From positions 70,046,712 through 70,110,711 of the forward strand of contig CM056581.1 of the NCBI GenBank assembly GCA_029721435.1: DNA of 64,000 nucleotides, written 5' to 3'. Shown here one piece after another: positions 1-8,466 of this stretch. Position 1 is the stretch's first letter; each line of letters opens with the position of its first letter. A model generated the notes under the pieces. That model had not been told where the DNA came from. It made no database searches and saw only the letters and a program-made list of their open reading frames with translations. This DNA comes from Gymnothorax reevesii (lineage: Eukaryota; Chordata; Actinopteri; Anguilliformes; Muraenidae). The translations under genes and the position numbers were made by a program.

Positions 1-706
1 ATGAAAATTTTTGACATGCAGAAGTTAAAAAAAAGAAAGTTTTTAAAAAAGTGTATATCTTCACTACAGAGACTCATATTCACTTCCAATAGGCCATAAA
101 AACACATTGGAAAAATGGATGGCATATATGCAGTGCAACAGTGATCTGAAGCATTTCCCAGGCCAGATACACGCAGAGATTCACATTCTGAGCTTAAAAC
201 CTCAAAGAAGCGTGTTTTCATGAAAGAGCGTATGGAGACAATATCAGCGCTCTAGCTCGCTTCCTTAAGAAGATAGCAGCCAATTCACTCCTATTTAGTC
301 ATACAGTGAAAATTCACTCATGTTTGTCACTTTCCCACTGATTTACACACGGATTGAAACTTTTTGACAAGCAGAAGTTAAAAAAAAAGAAAGTTTTTAA
401 AAAAGTGCATATCTTCACTTCAGAGACTCATATTCACTTCCAATAGGCCATACAAGCAAATTGGACAAATTGCTGCCATATAAGCAGTGCACAGTGATCT
501 GAAGCATTTCCCAGCCCACATACACGAACAGATTCACTTTCTGAGCTTAAAACCTAGAAGAAGCGTGTTTTCATGAAAGAGCGTATGGAGACAATATCAG
601 CGCTCTAGCTCGCTTCCTTAAGAAGATAGCAGCCAATTCACTCCTATTTAGTCATACAGTGAAAATTCACTCATGTTTGTCACTTTCCCACTGATTTACA
701 CACAGA
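1..706 (+). repeat. Array segment: H-like, B
   Basis: Monomers start at 1 (H-like, ending GATAGCAGCC) and 354 (B). With the C at 707 and D at 1060 they repeat the order at 3177-4588 (I, B, C, D) at an offset of 3,176 bp. They are therefore the right end of a 9-monomer unit cut by the window edge. Confidence 0.9.
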
Positions 707-1059
707 ATGAAAATTTTTGACATGCAGAAGTTAAAAAAAAGAAAGTTTTTAAAAAAGTGTATATCTTCACTTCAGAGACTAATATTCACTTCCAATAGGC
801 CATACAAGCACATTGGAAAAATTGGTGGCATATATGCAGTGCAACAGAGATCTGAAGCATTTCCCAGGCCAGATACACGCAGAGATTCACATTCTGAGCT
901 TAAAACCTCAAAGAAGCGTGTTTTCATGAAAGAGCGTATGGAGACAATATCAGCGCTCTAGCTCGCTTCCCTAAGAAGATAGCAGCCAATTCACTCCTAT
1001 TTAGTCATACAGTGAAAATTCACTCATGTTTGTCACTTTCCCACTGATTTACACACAGA
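707..1059 (+). repeat. Monomer type C (exemplar)
   Basis: Diagnostic: TTCAGAGACTAATATTC, ACAAGCACATTGGAAAAATTG, and GCAACAGAGATC in place of the usual CAGTGATC. Copies start at 707, 3883, 8467 and 50085. The first, second and fourth follow B; the third follows F. Hybrids with a C-type 5' part start at 57139 and 62783. Confidence 0.9.
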
Positions 1060-1412
1060 ATGAAAATTTTTGACATGCAGAAGTTAAAAAAAAGAAAGTT
1101 TTTAAAAAAGTGTATATCTTCACTACAGAGACTCATATTCACTTCCAATAGGCCATAAAAACACATTGGAAAAATGGATGGCATATATGCAGTGCAACAG
1201 TGATCTGAAGCATTTCCCAGGCCAGATACACGCAGAGATTCACATTCTGAGCTTAAAACCTCAAAGTAGCGTGTTTTCATGAAAGAGCGTATGGAGACAA
1301 TATCAGCGCTCTAGGTCGCTTCCTTAAGAAGATAGCAGCCAATTCACTCCTATTTAGTCATACAGTGAAAATTCACTCATGTTTGTCACTTTCCCACTGA
1401 TTTACACACAGA
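1060..1412 (+). repeat. Monomer type D (exemplar), 33 copies
   Basis: Diagnostic: CAAAGTAGCG, CTAGGTCGC and GATAGCAGCC; otherwise almost the same as H. I count 33 copies in runs of one, two or three, and most runs are followed by E. Two further monomers carry the D signature in part, at 23630 and 27862. Copies at 55728, 59255 and 60666 carry GTCAC instead of GTCGC. Confidence 0.9.
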
Positions 1413-1765
1413 ATGAAAATTTTTGACATGCAGAAGTTAAAAAAAAGAAAGTTTTTAAAAAAGTGTATATCTTCACTACAGAGACTCATATTCACTTCCA
1501 ATAGGCCATAAAAACACATTGGAAAAATGGATGGCATATATGCAGTGCAACAGTGATCTGAAGCATTTCCCAGGCCAGATACACGCAGAGATTCACATTC
1601 TGAGCTTAAAACCTCAAAGTAGCGTGTTTTCATGAAAGAGCGTATGGAGACAATATCAGCGCTCTAGGTCGCTTCCTTAAGAAGATAGCAGCCAATTCAC
1701 TCCTATTTAGTCATACAGTGAAAATTCACTCATGTTTGTCACTTTCCCACTGATTTACACACAGA

Positions 1766-2117
1766 ATGAAAATTTTTGACATGCAGAAGTTAAAAAAAAG
1801 AAAGTTTTTAAAAAAGTGTATATCTTCACTACAGAGACTCATATTCACTTCCAATAGGCCATACAAGCATATTGGACAAATTGCTGCCATATATGCAGTG
1901 CACAGTGATCTGAAGCATTTCCCAGCCCAGATACACGAACAGATTCACTTTCTGAGATTAAAACCTAGAAGAAGCGTGTTTTCATGAAAGAGCGTATGGA
2001 GACAATATCAGCGCTCTAGCTCGCTTCCTTAAGAAGATAGCAGCCAATTCACTCCTATTTAGTCATACAGTGAAAATTCACTCATGTTTGTCACTTTCCC
2101 ACTGATTTACACACAGA
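1766..2117 (+). repeat. Monomer type E (exemplar), 22 copies
   Basis: Group 2, 352 bp. Diagnostic: ACAAGCATATTGG, CAGCCCAGATAC and GAGATTAAAACCTAG. Starts: 1766, 4589 (hybrid tail), 7762, 8820 (nine A), 12347, 15520, 16578, 19751, 23278, 23983, 27157, 30331, 34211, 37738, 42323, 45850, 47967, 51144, 54670, 56434, 59608, 61725. The one-base shorter length comes from GTGCACAG where group 1 has GTGCAACAG. Confidence 0.9.
1926..1939 (-). other. Weak CENP-B-box-like motif in group-2 monomers (exemplar)
   Basis: The minus strand reads TTCGTGTATCTGGG. The known CENP-B box core is TTCG, four bases, A, two bases, CGGG. Here TTCG, A and GGG can be aligned only if the spacer is one base shorter, and TGGG replaces CGGG. 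The TTCG half is present in E, B-types and J (about 49 monomers) and absent from group 1, which reads TGCG. Binding is doubtful because the spacing is off. Confidence 0.2.
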
Positions 2118-2470
2118 ATGAAAATTTTTGACATGCAGAAGTTAAAAAAAAGAAAGTTTTTAAAAAAGTGTATATCTTCACTACAGAGACTCATATTCAC
2201 TTCCAATAGGCCATAAAAACACATTGGAAAAATGGATGGCATATATGCAGTGCAACAGTGATCTGAAGCATTTCCCAGGCCAGATACACGCAGAGATTCA
2301 CATTCTGAGCTTCAAACCTCAAAGTAGCGTGTTTTCATGAATGAGCGTATGGAGACAATATCAGCGCTCTAGCTCGCTTCCCTAAGAAGATAGCAGCCAA
2401 TTCACTCCTATTTAGTCATACAGTGAAAATTCACTCATGTTTGTCACTTTCCCACTGATTTACACACAGA
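2118..2470 (+). repeat. Monomer type F (exemplar), 15 copies
   Basis: Diagnostic: GAGCTTCAAACC, usually with CAAAGTAGCG and TTCCCTAAG. All 15 copies follow E: 2118, 4941, 8114, 9173, 12699 (hybrid), 15872, 16930, 20103, 24335, 30683, 34563, 42675, 48319, 51496, 62077. A subset (2118, 4941, 9173, 16930, 62077) has CATGAATGAGCG; 51496 has CATGAATGTGCG. The C in TTCAAA puts a stop into the minus-strand frame that stays open in D, G and H. Confidence 0.9.
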
Positions 2471-2823
2471 ATGAAAATTTTTGACATGCAGAAGTTAAAA
2501 AAAAGAAAGTTTTTAAAAAAGTGTATATCTTCACTACAGAGACTCATATTCACTTCCAATAGGCCATAAAAACACATTGGAAAAATGGATGGCATATATG
2601 CAGTGCCACAGTGATCTGAAGCATTTCCCAGGCCAGATACACGCAGAGATTCACATTCTGAGCTTAAAACCTCAAAGAAGCGTGTTTTCATGAAAGAGCG
2701 TATGGAGACAATATCAGCGCTCTAGCTCGCTTCCTTAAGAAGATAGAAGCCAATTCACTCCTATTTAGTCATACAGTGAAAATTCACTCATGTTTGTCAC
2801 TTTCCCACTGATTTACACACAGA
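2471..2823 (+). repeat. Monomer type G (exemplar), 16 copies
   Basis: Diagnostic: GTGCCACAG in place of GTGCAACAG, otherwise like H. Starts: 2471, 5294, 9526, 16225, 20456, 24688, 28215, 31037, 34916, 38090, 43028, 46202, 48673, 51849, 56786, 62430. A G/D hybrid starts at 23630. Confidence 0.9.
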
Positions 2824-2826
2824 ATG

Positions 2827-2873
2827 AAAATTTTTGACATGCAGAAGTTAAAAAAAAGAAAGTTTTTAAAAAA
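2827..2873 (+). other. A/T-tract cluster of the monomer (exemplar)
   Basis: The first 50 bp of each monomer hold AAAATTTTT, a run of seven to nine A, and TTTTTAAAAAA, separated by short mixed stretches. Such closely placed A tracts are known to favour intrinsic DNA bending and to affect nucleosome placement; bending is inferred here. The middle A run varies by type: seven in J and M, eight in most, nine in B, B3 and the 8820 and 63136 copies. This accounts for much of the monomer length variation. Confidence 0.6.
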
Positions 2874-2944
2874 GTGTATATCTTCACTACAGAGACTCAT
2901 ATTCACTTCCAATAGGCCATAAAAACACATTGGAAAAATGGATG

Positions 2945-2954
2945 GCATATATGC
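2945..2954. other. 10-bp perfect palindrome GCATATATGC (exemplar)
   Basis: GCATATATGC is its own reverse complement. It is present in group-1 monomers and lost in group 2, where the first base is C. No known binding protein is claimed. Confidence 0.5.
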
Positions 2955-2994
2955 AGTGCAACAGTGATCTGAAGCATTTCCCAGGCCAGATACA

Positions 2995-3082
2995 CGCAGA
3001 GATTCACATTCTGAGCTTAAAACCTCAAAGAAGCGTGTTTTCATGAAAGAGCGTATGGAGACAATATCAGCGCTCTAGCTCG
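2995..3082. other. CpG-containing 88-bp zone of the monomer (exemplar)
   Basis: All five CpG of the H monomer lie here (at 2995, 3034, 3052, 3071 and 3081); the other 265 bp have none. Several private variants in the array are CG to CA changes at these sites, for example GAGCGTAT to GAGCATAT and GGTCGC to GGTCAC. That is the pattern expected of methyl-cytosine deamination. Confidence 0.6.
3039..3048. other. 10-bp perfect palindrome TTTCATGAAA (exemplar)
   Basis: TTTCATGAAA is self-complementary and found in nearly every monomer. It is broken in the F subset with CATGAATG (2118, 4941, 9173, 16930, 51496, 62077). Function unknown. Confidence 0.5.
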
Positions 3083-3176
3083 CTTCCTTAAGAAGATAGA
3101 AGCCAATTCACTCCTATTTAGTCATACAGTGAAAATTCACTCATGTTTGTGACTTTCCCACTGATTTACACACAGA

Positions 3177-3529
3177 ATGAAAATTTTTGACATGCGGAAT
3201 TAAAAAAAAAGAAAGTTTTTAAAAAAGTGTATATCTTCTCTACAGAGACTCATATTCACTTCCAATAGGCCATAAAAACACATTGGAAAAATGGATGGCA
3301 TATATGCAGTGCAACAGTGATCTGAAGCATTTCCCAGGCCAGATACACGCAGAGATTCACATTCTGAGCTTAAAACCTCAAAGAAGCGTGTTTTCATGAA
3401 AGAGCGTATGGAGACAATATCAGCGCTCTAGCTCGCTTCCTTAAGAAGATAGCAGCCAATTCACTCCTATTTAGTCATACAGTGAAAATTCACTCATGTT
3501 TGTCACTTTCCCACTGATTTACACACGGA
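3177..3529 (+). repeat. Monomer type I (exemplar)
   Basis: Diagnostic: GACATGCGGAATTAAA and TCTTCTCTACAG. Each copy follows an H whose tail reads TTTGTGACTTTCCC. Copies start at 3177, 38796, 46908 and 49379, and each is followed by B. Confidence 0.9.
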
Positions 3530-3882
3530 TTGAAACTTTTTGACAAGCAGAAGTTAAAAAAAAAGAAAGTTTTTAAAAAAGTGCATATCTTCACTTCAGA
3601 GACTCATATTCACTTCCAATAGGCCATACAAGCAAATTGGACAAATTGCTGCCATATAAGCAGTGCACAGTGATCTGAAGCATTTCCCAGCCCACATACA
3701 CGAACAGATTCACTTTCTGAGCTTAAAACCTAGAAGAAGCGTGTTTTCATGAAAGAGCGTATGGAGACAATATCAGCGCTCTAGCTCGCTTCCTTAAGAA
3801 GATAGCAGCCAATTCACTCCTATTTAGTCATACAGTGAAAATTCACTCATGTTTGTCACTTTCCCACTGATTTACACACAGA
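3530..3882 (+). repeat. Monomer type B (exemplar)
   Basis: Group 2 with a distinct head: CACACGGATTGAAACTTTTT and GACAAGCAGAAG. It has nine A in the first A tract, GTGCATATC, GCCATATAAGCAG, CAGCCCACATAC and AACCTAGAAG. Starts: 354, 3530, 39149, 47261, 49732. Confidence 0.9.
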
Positions 3883-4588
3883 ATGAAAATTTTTGACATG
3901 CAGAAGTTAAAAAAAAGAAAGTTTTTAAAAAAGTGTATATCTTCACTTCAGAGACTAATATTCACTTCCAATAGGCCATACAAGCACATTGGAAAAATTG
4001 GTGGCATATATGCAGTGCAACAGAGATCTGAAGCATTTCCCAGGCCAGATACACGCAGAGATTCACATTCTGAGCTTAAAACCTCAAAGAAGCGTGTTTT
4101 CATGAAAGAGCGTATGGAGACAATATCAGCGCTCTAGCTCGCTTCCCTAAGAAGATAGCAGCCAATTCACTCCTATTTAGTCATACAGTGAAAATTCACT
4201 CATGTTTGTCACTTTCCCACTGATTTACACACAGAATGAAAATTTTTGACATGCAGAAGTTAAAAAAAAGAAAGTTTTTAAAAAAGTGTATATCTTCACT
4301 ACAGAGACTCATATTCACTTCCAATAGGCCATAAAAACACATTGGAAAAATGGATGGCATATATGCAGTGCAACAGTGATCTGAAGCATTTCCCAGGCCA
4401 GATACACGCAGAGATTCACATTCTGAGCTTAAAACCTCAAAGTAGCGTGTTTTCATGAAAGAGCGTATGGAGACAATATCAGCGCTCTAGGTCGCTTCCT
4501 TAAGAAGATAGCAGCCAATTCACTCCTATTTAGTCATACAGTGAAAATTCACTCATGTTTGTCACTTTCCCACTGATTTACACACAGA

Positions 4589-4940
4589 ATGAAAATTTTT
4601 GACATGCAGAAGTTAAAAAAAAGAAAGTTTTTAAAAAAGTGTATATCTTCACTACAGAGACTCATATTCACTTCCAATAGGCCATACAAGCATATTGGAC
4701 AAATTGCTGCCATATATGCAGTGCACAGTGATCTGAAGCATTTCCCAGCCCAGATACACGAACAGATTCACTTTCTGAGCTTAAAACCTCAAAGTAGCGT
4801 GTTTTCATGAAAGAGCGTATGGAGACAATATCAGCGCTCTAGCTCGCTTCCTTAAGAAGATAGCAGCCAATTCACTCCTATTTAGTCATACAGTGAAAAT
4901 TCACTCATGTTTGTCACTTTCCCACTGATTTACACACAGA
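4589..4940 (+). repeat. Hybrid monomer E/D
   Basis: The 5' and middle parts are E (CATATTGGACAAATTGC, CAGCCCAGATAC). From GAGCTTAAAACC onward it reads CAAAGTAGCG as in D or F, instead of the E signature GAGATTAAAACCTAG. It follows a single D where the neighbouring unit has two. This fits a conversion or exchange inside the 3' third. Confidence 0.75.
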
Positions 4941-5999
4941 ATGAAAATTTTTGACATGCAGAAGTTAAAAAAAAGAAAGTTTTTAAAAAAGTGTATATCT
5001 TCACTACAGAGACTCATATTCACTTCCAATAGGCCATAAAAACACATTGGAAAAATGGATGGCATATATGCAGTGCAACAGTGATCTGAAGCATTTCCCA
5101 GGCCAGAGACACGCAGAGATTCACATTCTGAGCTTCAAACCTCAAAGTAGCGTGTTTTCATGAATGAGCGTATGGAGACAATATCAGCGCTCTAGCTCGC
5201 TTCCCTAAGAAGATAGCAGCCAATTCACTCCTATTTAGTCATACAGTGAAAATTCACTCATGTTTGTCACTTTCCCACTGATTTACACACAGAATGAAAA
5301 TTTTTGACATGCAGAAGTTAAAAAAAAGAAAGTTTTTAAAAAAGTGTATATCTTCACTACAGAGACTCATATTCACTTCCAATAGGCCATAAAAACACAT
5401 TGGAAAAATGGATGGCATATATGCAGTGCCACAGTGATCTGAAGCATTTCCCAGGCCAGATACACGCAGAGATTCACATTCTGAGCTTAAAACCTCAAAG
5501 AAGCGTGTTTTCATGAAAGAGCGTATGGAGACAATATCAGCGCTCTAGCTCGCTTCCTTAAGAAGATAGAAGCCAATTCACTCCTATTTAGTCATACAGT
5601 GAAAATTCACTCATGTTTGTCACTTTCCCACTGATTTACACACAGAATGAAAATTTTTGACATGCAGAAGTTAAAAAAAAGAAAGTTTTTAAAAAAGTGT
5701 ATATCTTCACTACAGAGACTCATATTCACTTCCAATAGGCCATAAAAACACATTGGAAAAATGGATGGCATATATGCAGTGCAACAGTGATCTGAAGCAT
5801 TTCCCAGGCCAGATACACGCAGAGATTCACATTCTGAGCTTAAAACCTCAAAGAAGCGTGTTTTCATGAAAGAGCGTATGGAGACAATATCAGCGCTCTA
5901 GCTCGCTTCCTTAAGAAGATAGAAGCCAATTCACTCCTATTTAGTCATACAGTGAAAATTCACTCATGTTTGTCACTTTCCCACTGATTTACACACAGA

Positions 6000-6350
6000 A
6001 TGAAAATTTTTGACATGCAGAAGTTAAAAAAAGAAAGTTTTTAAAAAAGTGCATATCTTCACTTCAGAGACTCATATTCACTTCCAATAGGCCATACAAG
6101 CAAATTGGACAAATTGCTGCCATATATGCAGTGCACAGTGATCTGAAGCATTTCCCAGCCCAGATACACGAACAGATTCACTTTCTGAGCTTAAAACCTA
6201 GAAGAAGCGTGTTTTCATGAAAGAGCGTATGGAGACAATATCAGCGCTCTAGCTCGCTTCCTTAAGAAGATAGCAGCCAATTCACTCCTATTTAGTCATA
6301 CAGTGAAAATTCACTCATGTTTGTCACTTTCCCACTGATTTACACACAGA
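6000..6350 (+). repeat. Monomer type J (exemplar), shortest unit at 351 bp
   Basis: Group 2 with a standard ATGAAAATT head, seven A in the first tract, GTGCATATC, ACAAGCAAATTGG, CAGCCCAGATAC and a GCTTAAAACCTAG tail. Starts: 6000, 10232, 13405, 17636, 29274, 32096, 40208, 52555, 58198, 63843 (truncated). All but 29274 and the truncated copy are followed by K-L. Confidence 0.9.
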
Positions 6351-6703
6351 ATGAAAATTTTTGACATGCAGAAGTTAAAAAAAAGAAAGTTTTTAAAAAA
6401 GTGTATATCTTCACTTCAGAGACTAATATTCACTTCCAATAGGCCATACAAGCACATTGGAAAAATGGATGGCATATATGCAGTGCAACAGTGATCTGAA
6501 GCATTTCCCAGGCCAGATACACGCAGAGATTCACATTCTGAGCTTAAAACCTCAAAGAAGCGTGTTTTCATGAAAAAGCGTATGGAGACAATATCAGCGC
6601 TCTAGCTCGCTTCCTTAAGAAGATAGAAGCCAATTCACTCCTATTTAGTCATACAGTGAAAATTCACTCATGTTTGTGACTTTCCCACTGATTTACACAC
6701 AGA
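6351..6703 (+). repeat. Monomer type K (exemplar)
   Basis: C-like 5' third (TTCAGAGACTAATATTC, ACAAGCACATTGG) on an H-like body (AAAAATGGATGG, CAGTGATC), with CATGAAAAAGCG and a tail TTTGTGACTTTCCC. Starts: 6351, 10583, 13756, 17987, 32447, 40559, 52906, 58549. It is always between J and L. Confidence 0.9.
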
Positions 6704-7056
6704 ATGAAAATTTTTGACATGCAGAAGTTAAAAAAAAGAAAGTTTTTAAAAAAGTGTATATCTTCACTACAGAGACTCATATTCACTTCCAATAGGCCAT
6801 AAAAACACATTGGAAAAATGGATGGCATATATGCAGTGCAACAGTGATCTGAAGCATTTCCCAGGCCAGATACACGCAGAGATTCACATTCTGAGCTTAA
6901 AACCTCAAAGAAGCGTGTTTTCATGAAAGAGCGTATGGAGACAATATCAGCGCTCTAGCTCGCTTCCTTAAGAAGATAGAAGCCAATTCACTCCTATTTA
7001 GTCATACAGTGAAAATTCACTCATGTTTGTCACTTTCCCACTGATTTACACACGGA
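6704..7056 (+). repeat. Monomer type L (exemplar)
   Basis: Nearly identical to H and defined mainly by its place after K, whose tail ends in TTTGTGACTTTCCC. Starts: 6704, 10936, 14109, 18340, 32800, 40912, 53259, 58902. The next monomer is B1 in seven cases and D in the last. Confidence 0.8.
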
Positions 7057-7408
7057 TTGAAACTTTTTGACAAGCAGAAGTTAAAAAAAAGAAAGTTTTT
7101 AAAAAAGTGCATATCTTCACTTCAGAGACTCATATTCACTTCCAATAGGCCATACAAGCAAATTGGACAAATTGCTGCCATATATGCAGTGCACAGTGAT
7201 CTGAAGCATTTCCCAGCCCACATACACGAACAGATTCACTTTCTGAGCTTAAAACCTCAAAGAAGCGTGTTTTCATGAAAGAGCGTATGGAGACAATATC
7301 AGCGCTCTAGCTCGCTTCCCTAAGAAGATAGCAGCCAATTCACTCCTATTTAGTCATACAGTGAAAATTCACTCATGTTTGTCACTTTCCCACTGATTTC
7401 CACACAGA
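7057..7408 (+). repeat. Monomer type B1 (exemplar)
   Basis: B-like head but eight A, ATATGCAG, a tail with AACCTCAAAGAAG and TTCCCTAAG, and GATTTCCACACAG at the junction with the next monomer. Starts: 7057, 11289, 14462, 18693, 33153, 41265, 53612. Every copy lies between L and D. Confidence 0.9.
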
Positions 7409-8466
7409 ATGAAAATTTTTGACATGCAGAAGTTAAAAAAAAGAAAGTTTTTAAAAAAGTGTATATCTTCACTACAGAGACTCATATTCACTTCCAATAG
7501 GCCATAAAAACACATTGGAAAAATGGATGGCATATATGCAGTGCAACAGTGATCTGAAGCATTTCCCAGGCCAGATACACGCAGAGATTCACATTCTGAG
7601 CTTAAAACCTCAAAGTAGCGTGTTTTCATGAAAGAGCGTATGGAGACAATATCAGCGCTCTAGGTCGCTTCCTTAAGAAGATAGCAGCCAATTCACTCCT
7701 ATTTAGTCATACAGTGAAAATTCACTCATGTTTGTCACTTTCCCACTGATTTACACACAGAATGAAAATTTTTGACATGCAGAAGTTAAAAAAAAGAAAG
7801 TTTTTAAAAAAGTGTATATCTTCACTACAGAGACTCATATTCACTTCCAATAGGCCATACAAGCATATTGGACAAATTGCTGCCATATATGCAGTGCACA
7901 GTGATCTGAAGCATTTCCCAGCCCAGATACACGAACAGATTCACTTTCTGAGATTAAAACCTAGAAGAAGCGTGTTTTCATGAAAGAGCGTATGGAGACA
8001 ATATCAGCGCTCTAGCTCGCTTCCTTAAGAAGATAGCAGCCAATTCACTCCTATTTAGTCATACAGTGAAAATTCACTCATGTTTGTCACTTTCCCACTG
8101 ATTTACACACAGAATGAAAATTTTTGACATGCAGAAGTTAAAAAAAAGAAAGTTTTTAAAAAAGTGTATATCTTCACTACAGAGACTCATATTCACTTCC
8201 AATAGGCCATAAAAACACATTGGAAAAATGGATGGCATATATGCAGTGCAACAGTGATCTGAAGCATTTCCCAGGCCAGATACACGCAGAGATTCACATT
8301 CTGAGCTTCAAACCTCAAAGTAGCGTGTTTTCATGAAAGAGCGTATGGAGACAATATCAGCGCTCTAGCTCGCTTCCTTAAGAAGATAGCAGCCAATTCA
8401 CTCCTATTTAGTCATACAGTGAAAATTCACTCATGTTTGTCACTTTCCCACTGATTTACACACAGA

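Larger units (their letters stand above)
2824..3000 (+). repeat. First half-unit of an inferred ancestral dimer (exemplar)
   Basis: Motifs in this half recur about 176-177 bp later in the same or next monomer: AGTGTAT against AGCGTAT, ACTTCC against GCTTCC, ATTTCCCA against CTTTCCCA, and TACACGCAGA against TACACACAGA. The consistent offset, half of 353, suggests the monomer arose from two copies of a unit of about 176 bp that have since diverged strongly. The exact boundary is arbitrary. Confidence 0.5.
2824..3176 (+). repeat. Monomer type H (exemplar), the commonest group-1 form
   Basis: 353 bp with CACTACAGAG, CCATAAAAACAC, GTGCAACAG, CAAAGAAGCG and GATAGAAGCC. About 25 copies plus the H-like first monomer of the window. 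Private variants mark some copies: GAGCATAT at 20809, 25041, 35269 and 43381; CATACAAACAC at 35269 and 43381; AAAGAAGTG at 57492 and 63136; GAAGAGAAA at 55022. Confidence 0.9.
707..3882 (+). repeat. 9-monomer higher-order unit C-D-D-E-F-G-H-I-B
   Basis: Monomer starts and types: 707 C, 1060 D, 1413 D, 1766 E, 2118 F, 2471 G, 2824 H, 3177 I, 3530 B. The unit is 3,176 bp. It is the clearest complete C-headed unit, and its I-B-C junction recurs at 49379-50085. Confidence 0.9.
3883..8466 (+). repeat. 13-monomer segment, C-headed with a J-K-L-B1 insert
   Basis: Starts: 3883 C, 4236 D, 4589 E/D hybrid, 4941 F, 5294 G, 5647 H, 6000 J, 6351 K, 6704 L, 7057 B1, 7409 D, 7762 E, 8114 F. It begins like the preceding 9-mer but has one D instead of two, and after H it switches to J-K-L-B1 where the 9-mer has I-B. 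Confidence 0.9.

Noticed and set aside
408..672. Five TTCACT motifs per monomer as a possible short ancestral repeat
   Set aside because: Spacing is uneven (19, 100, 104, 29 and 101 bp) and flanking bases do not align well, so the half-monomer dimer explanation is better supported.
1766..1987. Plus-strand open frames of 67 to 84 residues starting MKIFDMQKLKK in C, E and C/E monomers, or MKLFDKQ in B1
   Set aside because: The frame is lost in J, B, B2 and B3 through A-run length changes and in H-like types at a TAA. Open and closed versions are equally homogenised, so there is no sign of protein-level selection.
2784..3044. An 86-residue minus-strand open frame present in most group-1 monomers, rich in Phe, Cys and Ser
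   Set aside because: It recurs only because the repeat does. It is stopped by the single C in the F monomers and altered by the A-run change in I and M. It has no recognisable domain and does not lie in a gene context.
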